Shown here one piece after another: positions 4,452 to 12,957 of a DNA stretch of 17,002 bases. The translations under genes were made by a program, and so were the position numbers. The stretch lies in the NCBI GenBank assembly GCA_000402775.1, contig AQSC01000040.1, positions 1 to 17,002 on the forward strand. The letters run 5' to 3'. Origin of the DNA: Euryarchaeota archaeon SCGC AAA252-I15. GTDB taxonomy: Archaea; Altiarchaeota; Altiarchaeia; IMC4; SCGC-AAA252-I15. Under the pieces are notes generated by a model, which was given only the letters and a program-made list of their open reading frames with translations, was not told the origin of the DNA and ran no database searches. Numbering within the stretch: position 1 is the first letter of the stretch; the number at the start of each line of letters is the position of its first letter.

Positions 4452-5267
4452 TTATCCTTTGCTTCCCATGAAGAGGCTTACGCTTAGGCCTGTGACTAGT
4501 GCTACGAGGCTGTCGGTTGAGAAGTATCTGGGGCTTAGGAGGTTGGTTAAGGGTATTCCGCTCCAGTAGTGGCCGAGGAGTATTGAGAGCGTTCCGCCGA
4601 CGATTATGGCGGCTGCGAGGTGTTTGAGTCCGCGGCCGTAGTGGGTGTAGGATTGGTGGATGAATAGGAGTGCTGCTATCATGAAGACCGTGAAAAAGCC
4701 GAGGCCCACTGTTGCTGAAGGCGCGGCGATTGTCTTGGATGAGAATACTCCGAATTCCGCAATGATAAGGTAAGTCAAGACTGTTTCGAGTCTCCTGTCG
4801 TCGCGGAGGGTTGGGAACGGATTCAGGTTTGCGAGCATGCTTTGAGATTCTGTTTTCAGTGTTTGGGGTTCAGATTTCACGGGTTCACCGGCATTTTCCC
4901 GTGGCATGGTTTTAATGTTTTTCGCGGAATGGAAGGCGGCGTACAATGCCGCGTAAAAGCCTAAAACCCCGGCGAGGCTTCCGACCGCTCCGAACAAGAG
5001 GGTGCTCTGCGTGAAACCGTTGATTGCGATCCTTAAGCTTAATGTTTGGGCGAAGTGGTAGCATGCAAGCGATACTATGGCGAGCAAAAAAATTTTTTTG
5101 ATGAAGAATACGATTAGTGCGGTGAGTTTGCTTAGGGCGTAGAATGCGAGGTAGAGGAAGATTAAGACTGCCGTCACTGCGAAAAAATCTCCGCCTGCAA
5201 GCTCGGCGGGAAGACGTTCAACGTATTCCAGTATGAATCCCGCAAGGGATGCTTGCTCGACAGCCAT
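4452..5267 (-). CDS. Multi-pass membrane protein cotranscribed with MscS
   Basis: The protein has 271 residues and about seven hydrophobic helices: roughly 30-47, 50-75, 90-113, 165-182, 188-206, 217-234 and 253-268. A hydrophilic loop (about 118-155, rich in Pro, Glu and Ser) splits a three-helix N-terminal part from a four-helix C-terminal part. The C-terminal part holds GHYWSGIPLTNLLSPRYF and STDSLVALVTGLS, polar segments likely to be functionally important. I do not recognise the family. The gene starts 12 bases after the mscS stop, so the two are cotranscribed. A role in osmotic or membrane-tension response, or as a channel partner, is inferred from that context only. Confidence 0.75.
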   Translation of the reverse strand: MAVEQASLAGFILEYVERLPAELAGGDFFAVTAVLIFLYLAFYALSKLTALIVFFIKKIFLLAIVSLACYHFAQTLSLRIAINGFTQSTLLFGAVGSLAGVLGFYAALYAAFHSAKNIKTMPRENAGEPVKSEPQTLKTESQSMLANLNPFPTLRDDRRLETVLTYLIIAEFGVFSSKTIAAPSATVGLGFFTVFMIAALLFIHQSYTHYGRGLKHLAAAIIVGGTLSILLGHYWSGIPLTNLLSPRYFSTDSLVALVTGLSVSLFMGSKG

Positions 5268-5279
5268 TTAAACCTATCT

Positions 5280-6095
5280 TCACTCGTTTTTCACGTGTAC
5301 GTCCATCTGCGGGTAAGGTATGCTAATCCCTTCCTTGTCGAAGGCTTCCTTCACGGTTTCGAGGGTGTCGAAGTGGACGTCCCAAAAGTCGGGAGCCTTC
5401 ACCCAAAGTCTGGAGACAATGTGTAGGGAGCTGTCAGCCATCTCGGCAAGGCGGATGAATGGCTCAGGGTCTTTGAGTATTCGCTTGTCTTTCGTGACGA
5501 TTTTCGAAATGATTTTCTTCGCCTCTTCGACGTCGTCGTCGTAGCTTATGCCGAAGGTCATGTCCACCCTCCTTTCCGGCTCAGTAGAGTAGTTGGTCAG
5601 TGAGTTGTTGGACAATTCGCCGTTGGGTATGATTATGGTCTTGTTGTCTGGAGTTGTAAGTATTGTGTTGAAAATCTGGATTGTTTTGACTTTCCCGGTG
5701 TATCCTTGAGCTTGGATTACGTCACCCACCCTAAACGGTTTGAAAGAGAGGATGAGGACTCCTCCAGCGAAGTTTTGAAGGCTCCCCTGAAGCGACAGGC
5801 CGACGGCGAGTCCTGCGGCACCCATTAACGCCACAAACGAGGTCATTTCAACGCCGACCATGGAGGCGACTGTTATGATGACCAGCACTTTAAGAAGCGT
5901 TCCGGTAAAGCTTATGAGAAAAGGCTTGAGCGTAGGGTCGACTTTCTTGGTCTCGAGGGTTTGGTCTAGGATTCTAACGACCAATTTCACAGCCCAAAGC
6001 CCCACGATCAAGGTTGCAACTGTAAGGACAAGCTGCGGTAGTAGTGCGATAACATAAGGAATAATCAATTCAACATACTGGGTTCCGTCAATCAT
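5280..6095 (-). CDS. mscS: Small-conductance mechanosensitive channel, MscS family
   Basis: At 271 residues this is a minimal MscS subunit with three membrane helices. TM1 is about 12-35, TM2 about 60-83, and the pore helix TM3 about 88-115 with the signature ALMGAAGLAVGLSLQGSLQN and the FAGGV turn. The cytoplasmic beta domain follows (FKPFRVGDVIQAQGYTGKV, then TTPDNKTIIIPNGELS), and a C-terminal alpha/beta domain closes the vestibule. Heptamers open under membrane tension to release solutes during hypo-osmotic shock. A strong GGAGGTGAT ribosome-binding site (complement of 6101-6109) precedes ATG 6095. A TATA-like box TTTAAATAA lies at 6127-6135. It leads a two-gene operon with the membrane protein at 4452. 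Confidence 0.95.
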   Translation of the reverse strand: MIDGTQYVELIIPYVIALLPQLVLTVATLIVGLWAVKLVVRILDQTLETKKVDPTLKPFLISFTGTLLKVLVIITVASMVGVEMTSFVALMGAAGLAVGLSLQGSLQNFAGGVLILSFKPFRVGDVIQAQGYTGKVKTIQIFNTILTTPDNKTIIIPNGELSNNSLTNYSTEPERRVDMTFGISYDDDVEEAKKIISKIVTKDKRILKDPEPFIRLAEMADSSLHIVSRLWVKAPDFWDVHFDTLETVKEAFDKEGISIPYPQMDVHVKNE

Positions 6096-6132
6096 AAACC
6101 ATCACCTCCAGTAAGTATTGGCTTGATTATTT

Positions 6133-6142
6133 AAAAAAAAAA
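6133..6142 (-). terminator. Poly-T terminator after ribD
   Basis: Ten consecutive A on the + strand (T10 on the minus strand) begin nine bases past the ribD stop. Oligo-T tracts end transcription in archaea. The tract overlaps the mscS promoter region. Confidence 0.5.
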
Positions 6143-6150
6143 GTTTTCCG

Positions 6151-7227
6151 TTAGTATTTAAGGTACCCGGTTAGAAGAAAGTCGTCGCCCACTTTTTCGA
6201 ATGAGAAGTCTTTCAGTTTTATTGCGTCGGTCATCTTCGAAATTCCGTCGCCTGCGACGGGAGTTTTCGCGTCGCGGCCGCCGATTATTTTTGGGGCTAC
6301 GTATAAGATGAACTTGTCCACAATCTTCGCGTCGAAGGCCGAGCCTATGACTTCGCCGCCGCCTTCGATGAGAAGTGATGTGATGTTTTTCCGTCCGAAC
6401 TCCTCAACTAGTTTTGTGAAATTGATTTTCCCACTTTTTCCGCCGCGGACTAAGACTCCCACACCCATCTCCCGGACTATGTTAATTTTTTCCTTGCTTG
6501 CCCTCCTTGAAGTGATGATTAAAGCGTTTGTGTCAGCTAAAACTTTTGCTTTTAAGGGTATTGCAAGTTCCGGGTCGATTATCACGCGAAGTGGGTCTCT
6601 CCCGCATTTCACACGTGATGTGAGCTCGGGGTCATCTGCAAGGATTGTGCCTATCCCCACCATAATCGCGTCGACTTGAGATCTGAGCTTGTGCACTTGT
6701 TCCCTTGATTTCTCCCCGCTAATCCACTTGCTGTCTCCTGTTTTTGATGCGATCTTCCCGTCCGCAGTCATTGCGGCCTTCACGATAACAAAGGGCGTCC
6801 CGGTTTTTTGAAAATGAATGTAGGATTCATTCAAGGTTTTTGCCTCCTCTTCAAGGACTCCGACTTCGACTTCTATTCCAGCGTCCCTGAGTTTCGAAAA
6901 GCCTTTGCCTGAGACTTTCGGGTTAGGGTCCTTCATGGCTGCGACCACTTTTTTCACGCCTGCTGCGATTAACGCGTCAGTGCAAGGGGGCGTCCTACCG
7001 TAAAAACAGCAGGGTTCGAGGGTCACGTAGACTGTCGAGTATTTCGCCTGATTTTTAGTTATTTTTTTCAAAGCCTCGATTTCGGCGTGAGGAAGTCCTG
7101 CCTTCCTGTGGAATCCTTGCGAAATAATCTTCCTCCCCTTCACGATCACACACCCCACTTTCGGATTAGGGCTTGTGGCTCCTTTTTCGGCGAGGGAAAG
7201 CGCTTTTCGCATGTAATTGGGAGTCAT
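6151..7227 (-). CDS. ribD: Bifunctional riboflavin enzyme RibD (pyrimidine deaminase/reductase)
   Basis: The protein has 358 residues, the usual length of bifunctional RibD. Residues 1-140 form the deaminase domain with zinc ligands H47 (H47-A-E49, the Glu being the proton shuttle), C73 (PCC) and C82 (TPPC). Residues from about 144 form the NADPH-dependent reductase (KAAMTADGKIASKTGDSKWIS; VGIGTILADDPELTSR; LLIEGGGEVIGSAF). It deaminates the product of GTP ring opening and reduces its ribosyl side chain, two early steps of riboflavin synthesis. Many archaea use a stand-alone reductase acting before deamination, so this bacterial-type fusion suggests transfer. No other riboflavin genes are nearby. 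ATG 7227 lies about 24-33 bases from the TATA-like TTATATATTC (complement of 7251-7260). Confidence 0.95.
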   Translation of the reverse strand: MTPNYMRKALSLAEKGATSPNPKVGCVIVKGRKIISQGFHRKAGLPHAEIEALKKITKNQAKYSTVYVTLEPCCFYGRTPPCTDALIAAGVKKVVAAMKDPNPKVSGKGFSKLRDAGIEVEVGVLEEEAKTLNESYIHFQKTGTPFVIVKAAMTADGKIASKTGDSKWISGEKSREQVHKLRSQVDAIMVGIGTILADDPELTSRVKCGRDPLRVIIDPELAIPLKAKVLADTNALIITSRRASKEKINIVREMGVGVLVRGGKSGKINFTKLVEEFGRKNITSLLIEGGGEVIGSAFDAKIVDKFILYVAPKIIGGRDAKTPVAGDGISKMTDAIKLKDFSFEKVGDDFLLTGYLKY

Positions 7228-7273
7228 ATATTCTTATAAAGAATGAAGGTGAATATATAAGATTAATTCAATT
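7228..7273. promoter_or_regulatory. Overlapping divergent promoters of ribD and the nucleotide-sugar dehydrogenase
   Basis: Only 46 bases separate the two starts. TTATAAAG (7234-7241) sits 33-40 bases before the rightward ATG. TTATATATTC (complement of 7251-7260) sits 24-33 bases before the leftward ATG. The boxes are interleaved, so the two transcription complexes should compete. Confidence 0.5.
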
Positions 7274-8635
7274 ATGGCTGAGAAAAATATTGTAGTAATC
7301 GGGATGGGATACGTCGGAATTCCCGTAGCAGCGCTCCTAGCCGACGTCCCGGGATACACTGTGACCGGAGTACAAAGAAAGAGCAAGAGGTCTGGTTGGA
7401 AGATTGACAAGCTAAATGCTGGAATATCCCCTATTGAGGGGGATGAGCCCGGGCTTTCAGAATTAATCAAGAAGGTCGTCGAGAAGGGGAGTTTCAAGGT
7501 AACCGACGACATCTCAGTCTACGGTGAAGCTGACGTGATACTAATCGACGTTCAAACACCCACGAACGCAGACCATAAGCCGAGATACGAGTCCTTAAAA
7601 CAGGTTTGCCACGACATCGGAGGCAAGATTTCAAAAGAGAGGAAGACTCTCATAGTAATCGAGTCGACGGTCGCTCCGGGAACCACTGAAAATATTGTAA
7701 AGCCGATCCTTGAGGAAGAATCAGGGCTTACATGCGGTGAAGGATTCTTGCTGGCGTTTTCCTTCGAGCGTGTTATGCCCGGCAAGCTTTTAGAGCATCT
7801 TCAGCACATGCCCCGTGTCGTGGGCGGTGTGACTGCGGAGGCGACGCGGGCGGCTGTTGAGTTGTATGAGAAGATTGTCAAGGAGCCTGTTCATGCGACT
7901 GATTGCATGACTGCTGAAGTTACCAAGGTCGTGGAAAACACTTTCCGGGATGTTAACATCGCATTTGCGAATGAGATGGCTTTGGCTTGCGAGGGCTTCG
8001 GGGTTAGTATCCACGACGTGCGGAAGTTTATGAACGAGCGGAATGATCGGATGCTTCACATTCCGGGGGCGGGGGTTGGCGGGCACTGCCTTGTCAAAGA
8101 CCCGTATCTATTGCAATACGGTTTGGATGAGTACGGGAAGGCTGGGAGGCGGCTTGACTTAGTCTCGATTTCAAGGGCTATTAATGATTCCATGCCCGAC
8201 CACATGTTCGAGTTAATATCAAGGGGGCTTTCTAAGGCGAGCAAGCAGATTTCAGAATCCAAGGTCGCTGTTTTGGGTGCGGCATATCTTAAGGATTCCG
8301 ACGACATCAGGAATACTCCTTCCGTACCGTTGATTAGAAAGCTTATTGAATCTGGGGCTTCGGTCGTGGTCCACGACCCACATGTCCGGCAGGAGGAGTT
8401 CATCGATGAATTCGGATTTGTTGGACTCGACTTCACTGATGACTTGGCGTACGCATTATCTGGTGCCGATGCAATCGCCATCGTAACCGAGCATAAAGGC
8501 TACTATAAGATGACGCCCGAAGAGTATTTGGGTTTCATGAGAAAGCCCCCGGTCATCGTGGACGGCAGAAACGTTTACGAGAAAACTGATTTCCAGATGC
8601 CGGATTTCATCTACTTGGGTGTTGGGAAGGGTTAA
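7274..8635 (+). CDS. UDP-N-acetyl-mannosaminuronate-type nucleotide-sugar dehydrogenase
   Basis: The protein has 453 residues in the standard three-part layout. An N-terminal Rossmann domain carries G-M-G-Y-V-G (residues 10-15). The central helical domain holds K218 and N222 in AEVTKVVENTFRDVNIAFANE and the catalytic Cys C272 in GAGVGGHCLVKDPYLL. The C-terminal UDP-binding domain has VAVLGAAYLKDSDDIRNTPS and VVVHDPHV. These NAD-dependent enzymes oxidise the C6 hydroxyl of a UDP-sugar twice, giving a uronate for surface glycans or protein glycosylation. The motifs resemble the WecC/UDP-ManNAc dehydrogenase group more than UDP-glucose dehydrogenase, but sequence alone does not fix the substrate. 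It stands alone, divergent from ribD. Confidence 0.9.
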   Translation: MAEKNIVVIGMGYVGIPVAALLADVPGYTVTGVQRKSKRSGWKIDKLNAGISPIEGDEPGLSELIKKVVEKGSFKVTDDISVYGEADVILIDVQTPTNADHKPRYESLKQVCHDIGGKISKERKTLIVIESTVAPGTTENIVKPILEEESGLTCGEGFLLAFSFERVMPGKLLEHLQHMPRVVGGVTAEATRAAVELYEKIVKEPVHATDCMTAEVTKVVENTFRDVNIAFANEMALACEGFGVSIHDVRKFMNERNDRMLHIPGAGVGGHCLVKDPYLLQYGLDEYGKAGRRLDLVSISRAINDSMPDHMFELISRGLSKASKQISESKVAVLGAAYLKDSDDIRNTPSVPLIRKLIESGASVVVHDPHVRQEEFIDEFGFVGLDFTDDLAYALSGADAIAIVTEHKGYYKMTPEEYLGFMRKPPVIVDGRNVYEKTDFQMPDFIYLGVGKG

Positions 8636-8670
8636 AAACTCTTTTTATTTATGTTTTGAGATTCCTATTC

Positions 8671-9951
8671 ATGGTCTACTTTAGCGAGCTTAAGGGCCGG
8701 CCTGTTTTCGACGCCGACAAAAAGAATATCGGCGTTTTAACGGACTTGGTTTTCATCCATGGTGGGGATTACGCTGAAATAACCCATATTGTGTGTGTCT
8801 TCGAAGACAAGTCTGTTAGAAAAATCCGGTTCAGCCTTGTTGACGAGCTTAAGGGTGAGAAGAGCCGCGTGTCTGAAAAAATTATTGTTCACCTAAACAA
8901 ACCGCTTTCCAAGATTACTTGTTTTTTCATAGAGGATAAGGACTTGATTTTAAGCGAAGTGGTTGACAAGCAGGTTATTGACGTCAATGGCGCCAAGATA
9001 GTGCGGGTGAATGATATCCTGTTAGGCAAGGTTGGGGGAAAGTTCAGTGTCGTGGCAGTAGCAGTCGGGAAAAAAAGTTTTTTAAAGCGGATAGGGCTCA
9101 AGTCGTTTGCAAATTCGACCAAACTTAAAGAACAAATTATCGCCTGGGAGTCTGTCGAAGCTCTCGAACCCAGAATGCACGGACTACACTTAAAAGTCCA
9201 GAAAAACAAGATTGCGGACTTGCACCCTGAAGACATTGCAGACGTCATGGAAGACATGTCACACAAGGAGAGGGTCCTCATCTTCAACACACTGGACAAG
9301 CAGGTTGCCGCTGAAACGCTAATCGGCGCTGAACCAGAAGTCCAGCAATCAGTTTTTAGAAGCATTAAAGTCGACCGGATAAAAGAGCTTTTAGAAGACA
9401 TTCAAACCGACCAGGCTGCAGACATTCTAAGCCTTATGGACGAGTCCGAGGTTGAGGAGATCCTGGGAAGACTCCGCGCAGATAAAGCAAAGGCGATAAC
9501 CAAAATCTTAAACTATGACCCGGAGTCGGCGGGAGCCATCATGGACACGTCTTTTATTATGATTCCTGAGACTCAGACTGCACAGCAGACAATTGATCTG
9601 TTGAGGAAAATCGCCCCTTCATCAGACAAGATTTACCACATTTACGTCGTTGACAGGCAAAGACGCCTGGTTGGAATATTATCCATTCGCGGTCTTTTAA
9701 TCGCCCCACCAGATGAGAAAGTCGGGGAAATAATGCACAGGGAAGTAATTCACGTTAAAACCGACACCCCAAAAGAAGACATTGCAAAGACGATTGCGAG
9801 ATACGACATATTCGTAATCCCGGTTGTTAGCGACGACAACGTACTCCGCGGAGTCGTCACTGCAGACGACGTTCTAACAGAGATTATGCCAGACGAGTGG
9901 AAGAGGGAGCGGTTTAGGCCACACCGGACGAAGAAGAATGGAAAACGGTAA
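8671..9951 (+). CDS. PRC-barrel / MgtE N-domain / CBS protein, putative Mg2+-sensing partner of the NRAMP transporter
   Basis: From ATG 8671 the protein has 426 residues; a TTG five codons upstream is possible, but an AT-rich TATA-like stretch (8641-8652) favours 8671. Order: a PRC-barrel-like domain (residues 1-85, GRPVFDADKKNIGVLTDL), a second one (about 95-170, DVNGAKIVRVNDILLGKV), an MgtE N-terminal superhelix (about 175-270, LHPEDIADVMEDM, LEDIQTDQAADIL, LRADKAKAI), and a CBS pair (about 285-410, SAGAIMDTSFIMIPE to VIPVVSDDNVLRGVV). In MgtE these last two modules bind Mg2+ and gate the channel, but there is no membrane domain here. The last 14 bases overlap the NRAMP gene, so the pair is translationally coupled. 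A role in regulating that transporter is inferred. Confidence 0.85.
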   Translation: MVYFSELKGRPVFDADKKNIGVLTDLVFIHGGDYAEITHIVCVFEDKSVRKIRFSLVDELKGEKSRVSEKIIVHLNKPLSKITCFFIEDKDLILSEVVDKQVIDVNGAKIVRVNDILLGKVGGKFSVVAVAVGKKSFLKRIGLKSFANSTKLKEQIIAWESVEALEPRMHGLHLKVQKNKIADLHPEDIADVMEDMSHKERVLIFNTLDKQVAAETLIGAEPEVQQSVFRSIKVDRIKELLEDIQTDQAADILSLMDESEVEEILGRLRADKAKAITKILNYDPESAGAIMDTSFIMIPETQTAQQTIDLLRKIAPSSDKIYHIYVVDRQRRLVGILSIRGLLIAPPDEKVGEIMHREVIHVKTDTPKEDIAKTIARYDIFVIPVVSDDNVLRGVVTADDVLTEIMPDEWKRERFRPHRTKKNGKR

Positions 9952-11197
9952 AAGCGCAAGATCCCGGTTTGCGCTCTTTCTGATTGTATTGGGTCCGGGA
10001 ATCATAACCGCTGCAGTAGACAATGATGCGGGTGGGATAACCACTTACTCAATCGCCGGAGCACACTTCGGCTACAGCATGTTGTGGGCGCTTATACCCA
10101 TTACTATCCTGCTCGTTATTGTGCAGGAGATGAGCGCCCGGATGGGTGTTGTGACTGGGAAGGGGCTATCTGATCTTATCCGGGAGAATTTTGGTTTGAA
10201 GATTACAGTCATTTTAATGTTCTGCCTTGTCTTTGCGAACCTGGCGGTCACGGTCTCTGAGTTTGCGGGTATTGCGGCTGCGGGCGAGCTTTTCGGGTTC
10301 AGCAAGTTTTTTTCCGTCCCGCTTTGCGTTTTCTTTGTATTATCGGTCGTGTTACGTTTTGACTACAGGAATCTTGAAAAGTTTTTCCTGCTATTAGTAT
10401 TTTTCTACGTCTCCTACGTTCTCTCAGGTTTTATGGCCAAACCAGACTGGAATACTGTAGTAGACCAGACGTTGACGCCCTCTTTTTCATTTAACGCATA
10501 CTATCTTGCGGTTTTAATCGGGGTTATTGGTACGACAATCACTCCTTGGATGCAGTTTTACCTGCAATCGTCTATCGTAGAGAAGGGTGTGAAAAAAGAG
10601 GAATACGCATACTCCCGGGGTGAAGTGATACTCGGATGCATCATCACCGACGTCATCGCATTCTTCATCATAGTGACCTGTGCTGCAACGCTTTTCTCAA
10701 ATAATGTGGGGATTGAAAGCGCTGTTGACGCGGCAAAAGCGCTAGGCCCCCTGGCAGGCAGTAATGCGCGGCTTCTTTTCGCAGCCGGATTTTTCGGAGC
10801 CGCATTGTTCGGCGCCATAATACTTCCAATTTCAACCTCATTCTACGTGTGCGAGGCTTTCGGATGGGAGTCTGGAGTAAACAAGAAGTTTACGGAAGCC
10901 AAAGAATTCTACACACTATTCATCCTCCTTACAGTCTTCGGGGCGAGTGTCGTAATGATACCCGAAATCAAGCTCATAAACCTTATGATCGCATCCCAGA
11001 TAATAAACGGGCTTATGCTCCCAATAGTGCTTGTTTGCATGCTAAAGCTAGTAAACAACAAAAAACTGATGGGAGAATACACAAATCCGTTGATAGTAAA
11101 CATTATCATGTGGGGCGGCAGCATACTCATAATGCTAGTGTCAATCGCTCTCGTCGCAACCACTCTTAAACCAGACTTATTCAGCGTTTTTGGGTGA
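9938..11197 (+). CDS. Divergent NRAMP-family divalent metal transporter
   Basis: This 419-residue protein has about 11 membrane helices in the NRAMP (LeuT-fold) pattern. In canonical NRAMPs helix 1 carries D-P-G-N and helix 6 carries M-P-H. Here helix 1 reads AVDNDAGGITTYS (D28 to G33) and helix 6 reads GTTITPWMQFYLQSS (T202-P203-W204-M205). The ligand set that gives Mn2+/Fe2+ selectivity is therefore altered, with the usual sulphur ligand replaced. Changes of this sort occur in NRAMP-related magnesium transporters. Together with the coupled MgtE-N/CBS protein upstream, this suggests Mg2+ or another hard divalent ion as substrate, which is inference. Its 3' end overlaps the convergent GH57 gene by 21 bases. 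Confidence 0.85.
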   Translation: MENGKSARSRFALFLIVLGPGIITAAVDNDAGGITTYSIAGAHFGYSMLWALIPITILLVIVQEMSARMGVVTGKGLSDLIRENFGLKITVILMFCLVFANLAVTVSEFAGIAAAGELFGFSKFFSVPLCVFFVLSVVLRFDYRNLEKFFLLLVFFYVSYVLSGFMAKPDWNTVVDQTLTPSFSFNAYYLAVLIGVIGTTITPWMQFYLQSSIVEKGVKKEEYAYSRGEVILGCIITDVIAFFIIVTCAATLFSNNVGIESAVDAAKALGPLAGSNARLLFAAGFFGAALFGAIILPISTSFYVCEAFGWESGVNKKFTEAKEFYTLFILLTVFGASVVMIPEIKLINLMIASQIINGLMLPIVLVCMLKLVNNKKLMGEYTNPLIVNIIMWGGSILIMLVSIALVATTLKPDLFSVFG

Positions 11198-12433
11198 AAC
11201 CTTAACCTTCTTCTTACGCCTCAAGTTGTTGATAAGCCTCTCCTTAAAATCCGAGATAATGGCCATGTAATTCAATCCAGCGTCAAACGGGTTTCCGTGG
11301 TGGCTGAAATACTTGTGGACGTCACCGTCGGCAAGGCTTTTCGTGCACATGTAGTAGAAGTGGTCTCCAGTCAAAAGATACCTGTAAAGTCTCAAATACT
11401 CGGGATTCCCCGATTTTTTCACAAGAGACTCCATACTCTTAATTTTTGTGAAATTCAGCTGCTGCATGTGGTTTCCAAGCCAGGCTGAAGCATCCCGCTC
11501 AAGATCAGCCCACGAAACCGTCTCATAATACGGGACTGAAATATCCCCCACACTCTCATACTTTTTCACAACCTCCGAGGGAGTGGCAAACTCTAGATTA
11601 TCCCACTTTAAAACCTCGCCTGGAAGAGACCCCAGAAACCAGAAAATCCCCGTATCCTCCCACTGGTGCTCTCCGAAAGTCTCGTAATCCATGAAAATGT
11701 TCACAGTATCACCCGGAGTCTGGGAGAGCCAGGACGAATACTTTTCCGCAGTCAAAGGATGCTCGCTCCACCCCTTGGCGCCGAACCTGTAGCCGATGTC
11801 GTCTGAAAGCTTATAGTTTCTAAGAAGAACCTTGAGCTTGCCTCCCTTTCTTTTGTAAACGTGGTTCGGACTCCTCCAACCATCCAGGATACGCTCAACC
11901 CCCTCAGTCACGATGGCCTTAAAACCCATACCTTCGACTTCCTGGGCAATCCCATCGTGATACAAAAGCTCGGTGTTTCTAAAAACATCCGACTTAACGC
12001 CTAAAAGATCCTTCATGGCCTGACGGTGCAGGGAAACCTGCTCGCAAAACTCTGTCCTATCCTCGAAAAGGCTCGACAGCGAGTGATAATACGTCTCAGA
12101 TAAAAACTCGACGCAACCAGAATCAGCCATCTGCTTAAATTCATCTAAAAGATCCTTATCCCAACGCTCACACTGGTCCAGGAAAGTCCCTGAAAGAGAG
12201 TAGCTTAGCTTAAACTTCCTCTTATCCCCCTTGAAGTAGTCGACGGAATTGAGTATTAACTCGTTTGCCCTGTGATAGCATTTCGAGGCGACCTTGTTTA
12301 AAGTGAACTCGTTTAAGCCAGTGTCAAAGTAGAGGTCTTCCAGTTTTCCGTGATAGTTTTCAGACTCCGTCGGCCAAAACCACCTAAGCCTAAACGGCTG
12401 ATGAACCTGAAAATAAAGGCATACTGAAGTCAT
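11177..12433 (-). CDS. Glycoside hydrolase family 57 alpha-amylase-like enzyme
   Basis: This 418-residue protein shows the GH57 motifs in order: HQPFRL (residues 11-16), the SETYYHSL block (113-120), FRNTEL with the likely nucleophile E155, and MDYETFGEHQW with the likely acid/base D249. A helical segment including WLGNHMQQL follows the (beta/alpha)7 barrel. No signal peptide is visible, so it should act inside the cell on starch- or glycogen-type alpha-glucans, as alpha-amylase or a related glucanotransferase. The sequence does not settle which. Its start, ATG 12433, lies about 30-42 bases from the TATA-like TTTATATTAATAG (complement of 12463-12475). It converges on the NRAMP gene with a 21-base overlap. 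Confidence 0.92.
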   Translation of the reverse strand: MTSVCLYFQVHQPFRLRWFWPTESENYHGKLEDLYFDTGLNEFTLNKVASKCYHRANELILNSVDYFKGDKRKFKLSYSLSGTFLDQCERWDKDLLDEFKQMADSGCVEFLSETYYHSLSSLFEDRTEFCEQVSLHRQAMKDLLGVKSDVFRNTELLYHDGIAQEVEGMGFKAIVTEGVERILDGWRSPNHVYKRKGGKLKVLLRNYKLSDDIGYRFGAKGWSEHPLTAEKYSSWLSQTPGDTVNIFMDYETFGEHQWEDTGIFWFLGSLPGEVLKWDNLEFATPSEVVKKYESVGDISVPYYETVSWADLERDASAWLGNHMQQLNFTKIKSMESLVKKSGNPEYLRLYRYLLTGDHFYYMCTKSLADGDVHKYFSHHGNPFDAGLNYMAIISDFKERLINNLRRKKKVKVSPKNAE

Positions 12434-12521
12434 CTTCTGGGATCGGAGTAATGAATACGTCTATTAATATAAAAACAGTTTTTCCCCTTTCATCAGAGTC
12501 TGGAAAAAAAGAGCTTTAAAA
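12434..12521. other. GH57 promoter region
   Basis: It holds the minus-strand TATA-like box at 12463-12475. I see no gene here. The array of folded repeats begins immediately to the right. Confidence 0.45.
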
Positions 12522-12597
12522 ATCTATGGGAAAACAAAGTTTTTCCGGAGAGAGAGAATTTGGGCGAACGAAGTGAGGCGTTTAGCCGCTGTAAAAT
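12522..12597 (+). repeat. Folded repeat copy E4 (left-most of the array)
   Basis: GGGAAAAC (12528-12535) corresponds to the 5' GGGTAAAC block and also pairs with GTTTTTCC (12539-12546). The 3' block CGTTTAGCCGCT (12579-12590), then GTAAAAT, matches copy E3 (CGTTTAGCCGCTTGTTAAG) closely. The AAC six bases before the 5' block is missing, so this copy is partly degenerate. A near-direct repeat, CGAACGAAGTGAGG (12565-12578) and CGAACGATAGTGAGG (starting at about 12602), brackets its 3' end. Confidence 0.5.
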
Positions 12598-12708
12598 CTT
12601 CCGAACGATAGTGAGGGTTGGGTTTTAGTGCAATGTTGGGTGAAGTCTAAAAACTCAAAGTCTCGAGGGCGTCGTCATTCATTAAACATTGGATAAAAAT
12701 GCGTAAGA

Positions 12709-12717
12709 TTTATAAAG
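12709..12717 (+). promoter_or_regulatory. TATA box of the 48-residue gene
   Basis: TTTATAAAG ends 22 bases before ATG 12739, the spacing expected for a leaderless archaeal transcript. No ribosome-binding site is present. Confidence 0.6.
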
Positions 12718-12738
12718 CTATGAATTCATGTGAATTAT

Positions 12739-12885
12739 ATGGACAAAAAACCTAAGAAAAATAAGACTATTACCCCAAAGGAGCATGATGAGTGGCATAA
12801 GAAGCATAAGGAATATGACAAGAAGATGGATAAAGAGCACGAACTTTGCCATAAAAGAATAGGACTTAAAATAGAGAAAGGGTAG
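12739..12885 (+). CDS. Small highly charged protein (48 residues)
   Basis: The frame encodes 48 residues with 18 Lys and Arg, five His and a single Cys. The core, TITPKEHDEWHKKHKEYDKKMDKEH, is one predicted amphipathic helix with regularly spaced His and acidic residues, which could bind a metal or another protein. No membrane segment is present. A good TATA box 22 bases upstream supports it as a real gene. It lies between folded repeats E4 and E2 and looks like a one-gene cassette. I do not recognise a function; a nucleic-acid-binding or antitoxin-like role would be a guess. Confidence 0.6.
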   Translation: MDKKPKKNKTITPKEHDEWHKKHKEYDKKMDKEHELCHKRIGLKIEKG

Positions 12886-12957
12886 GTAATTCAACAGACT
12901 GATTAATATTAAATTCTACTTTGAAGCGAACCGCAGGCGCCCGAAAGATTGAACAAC

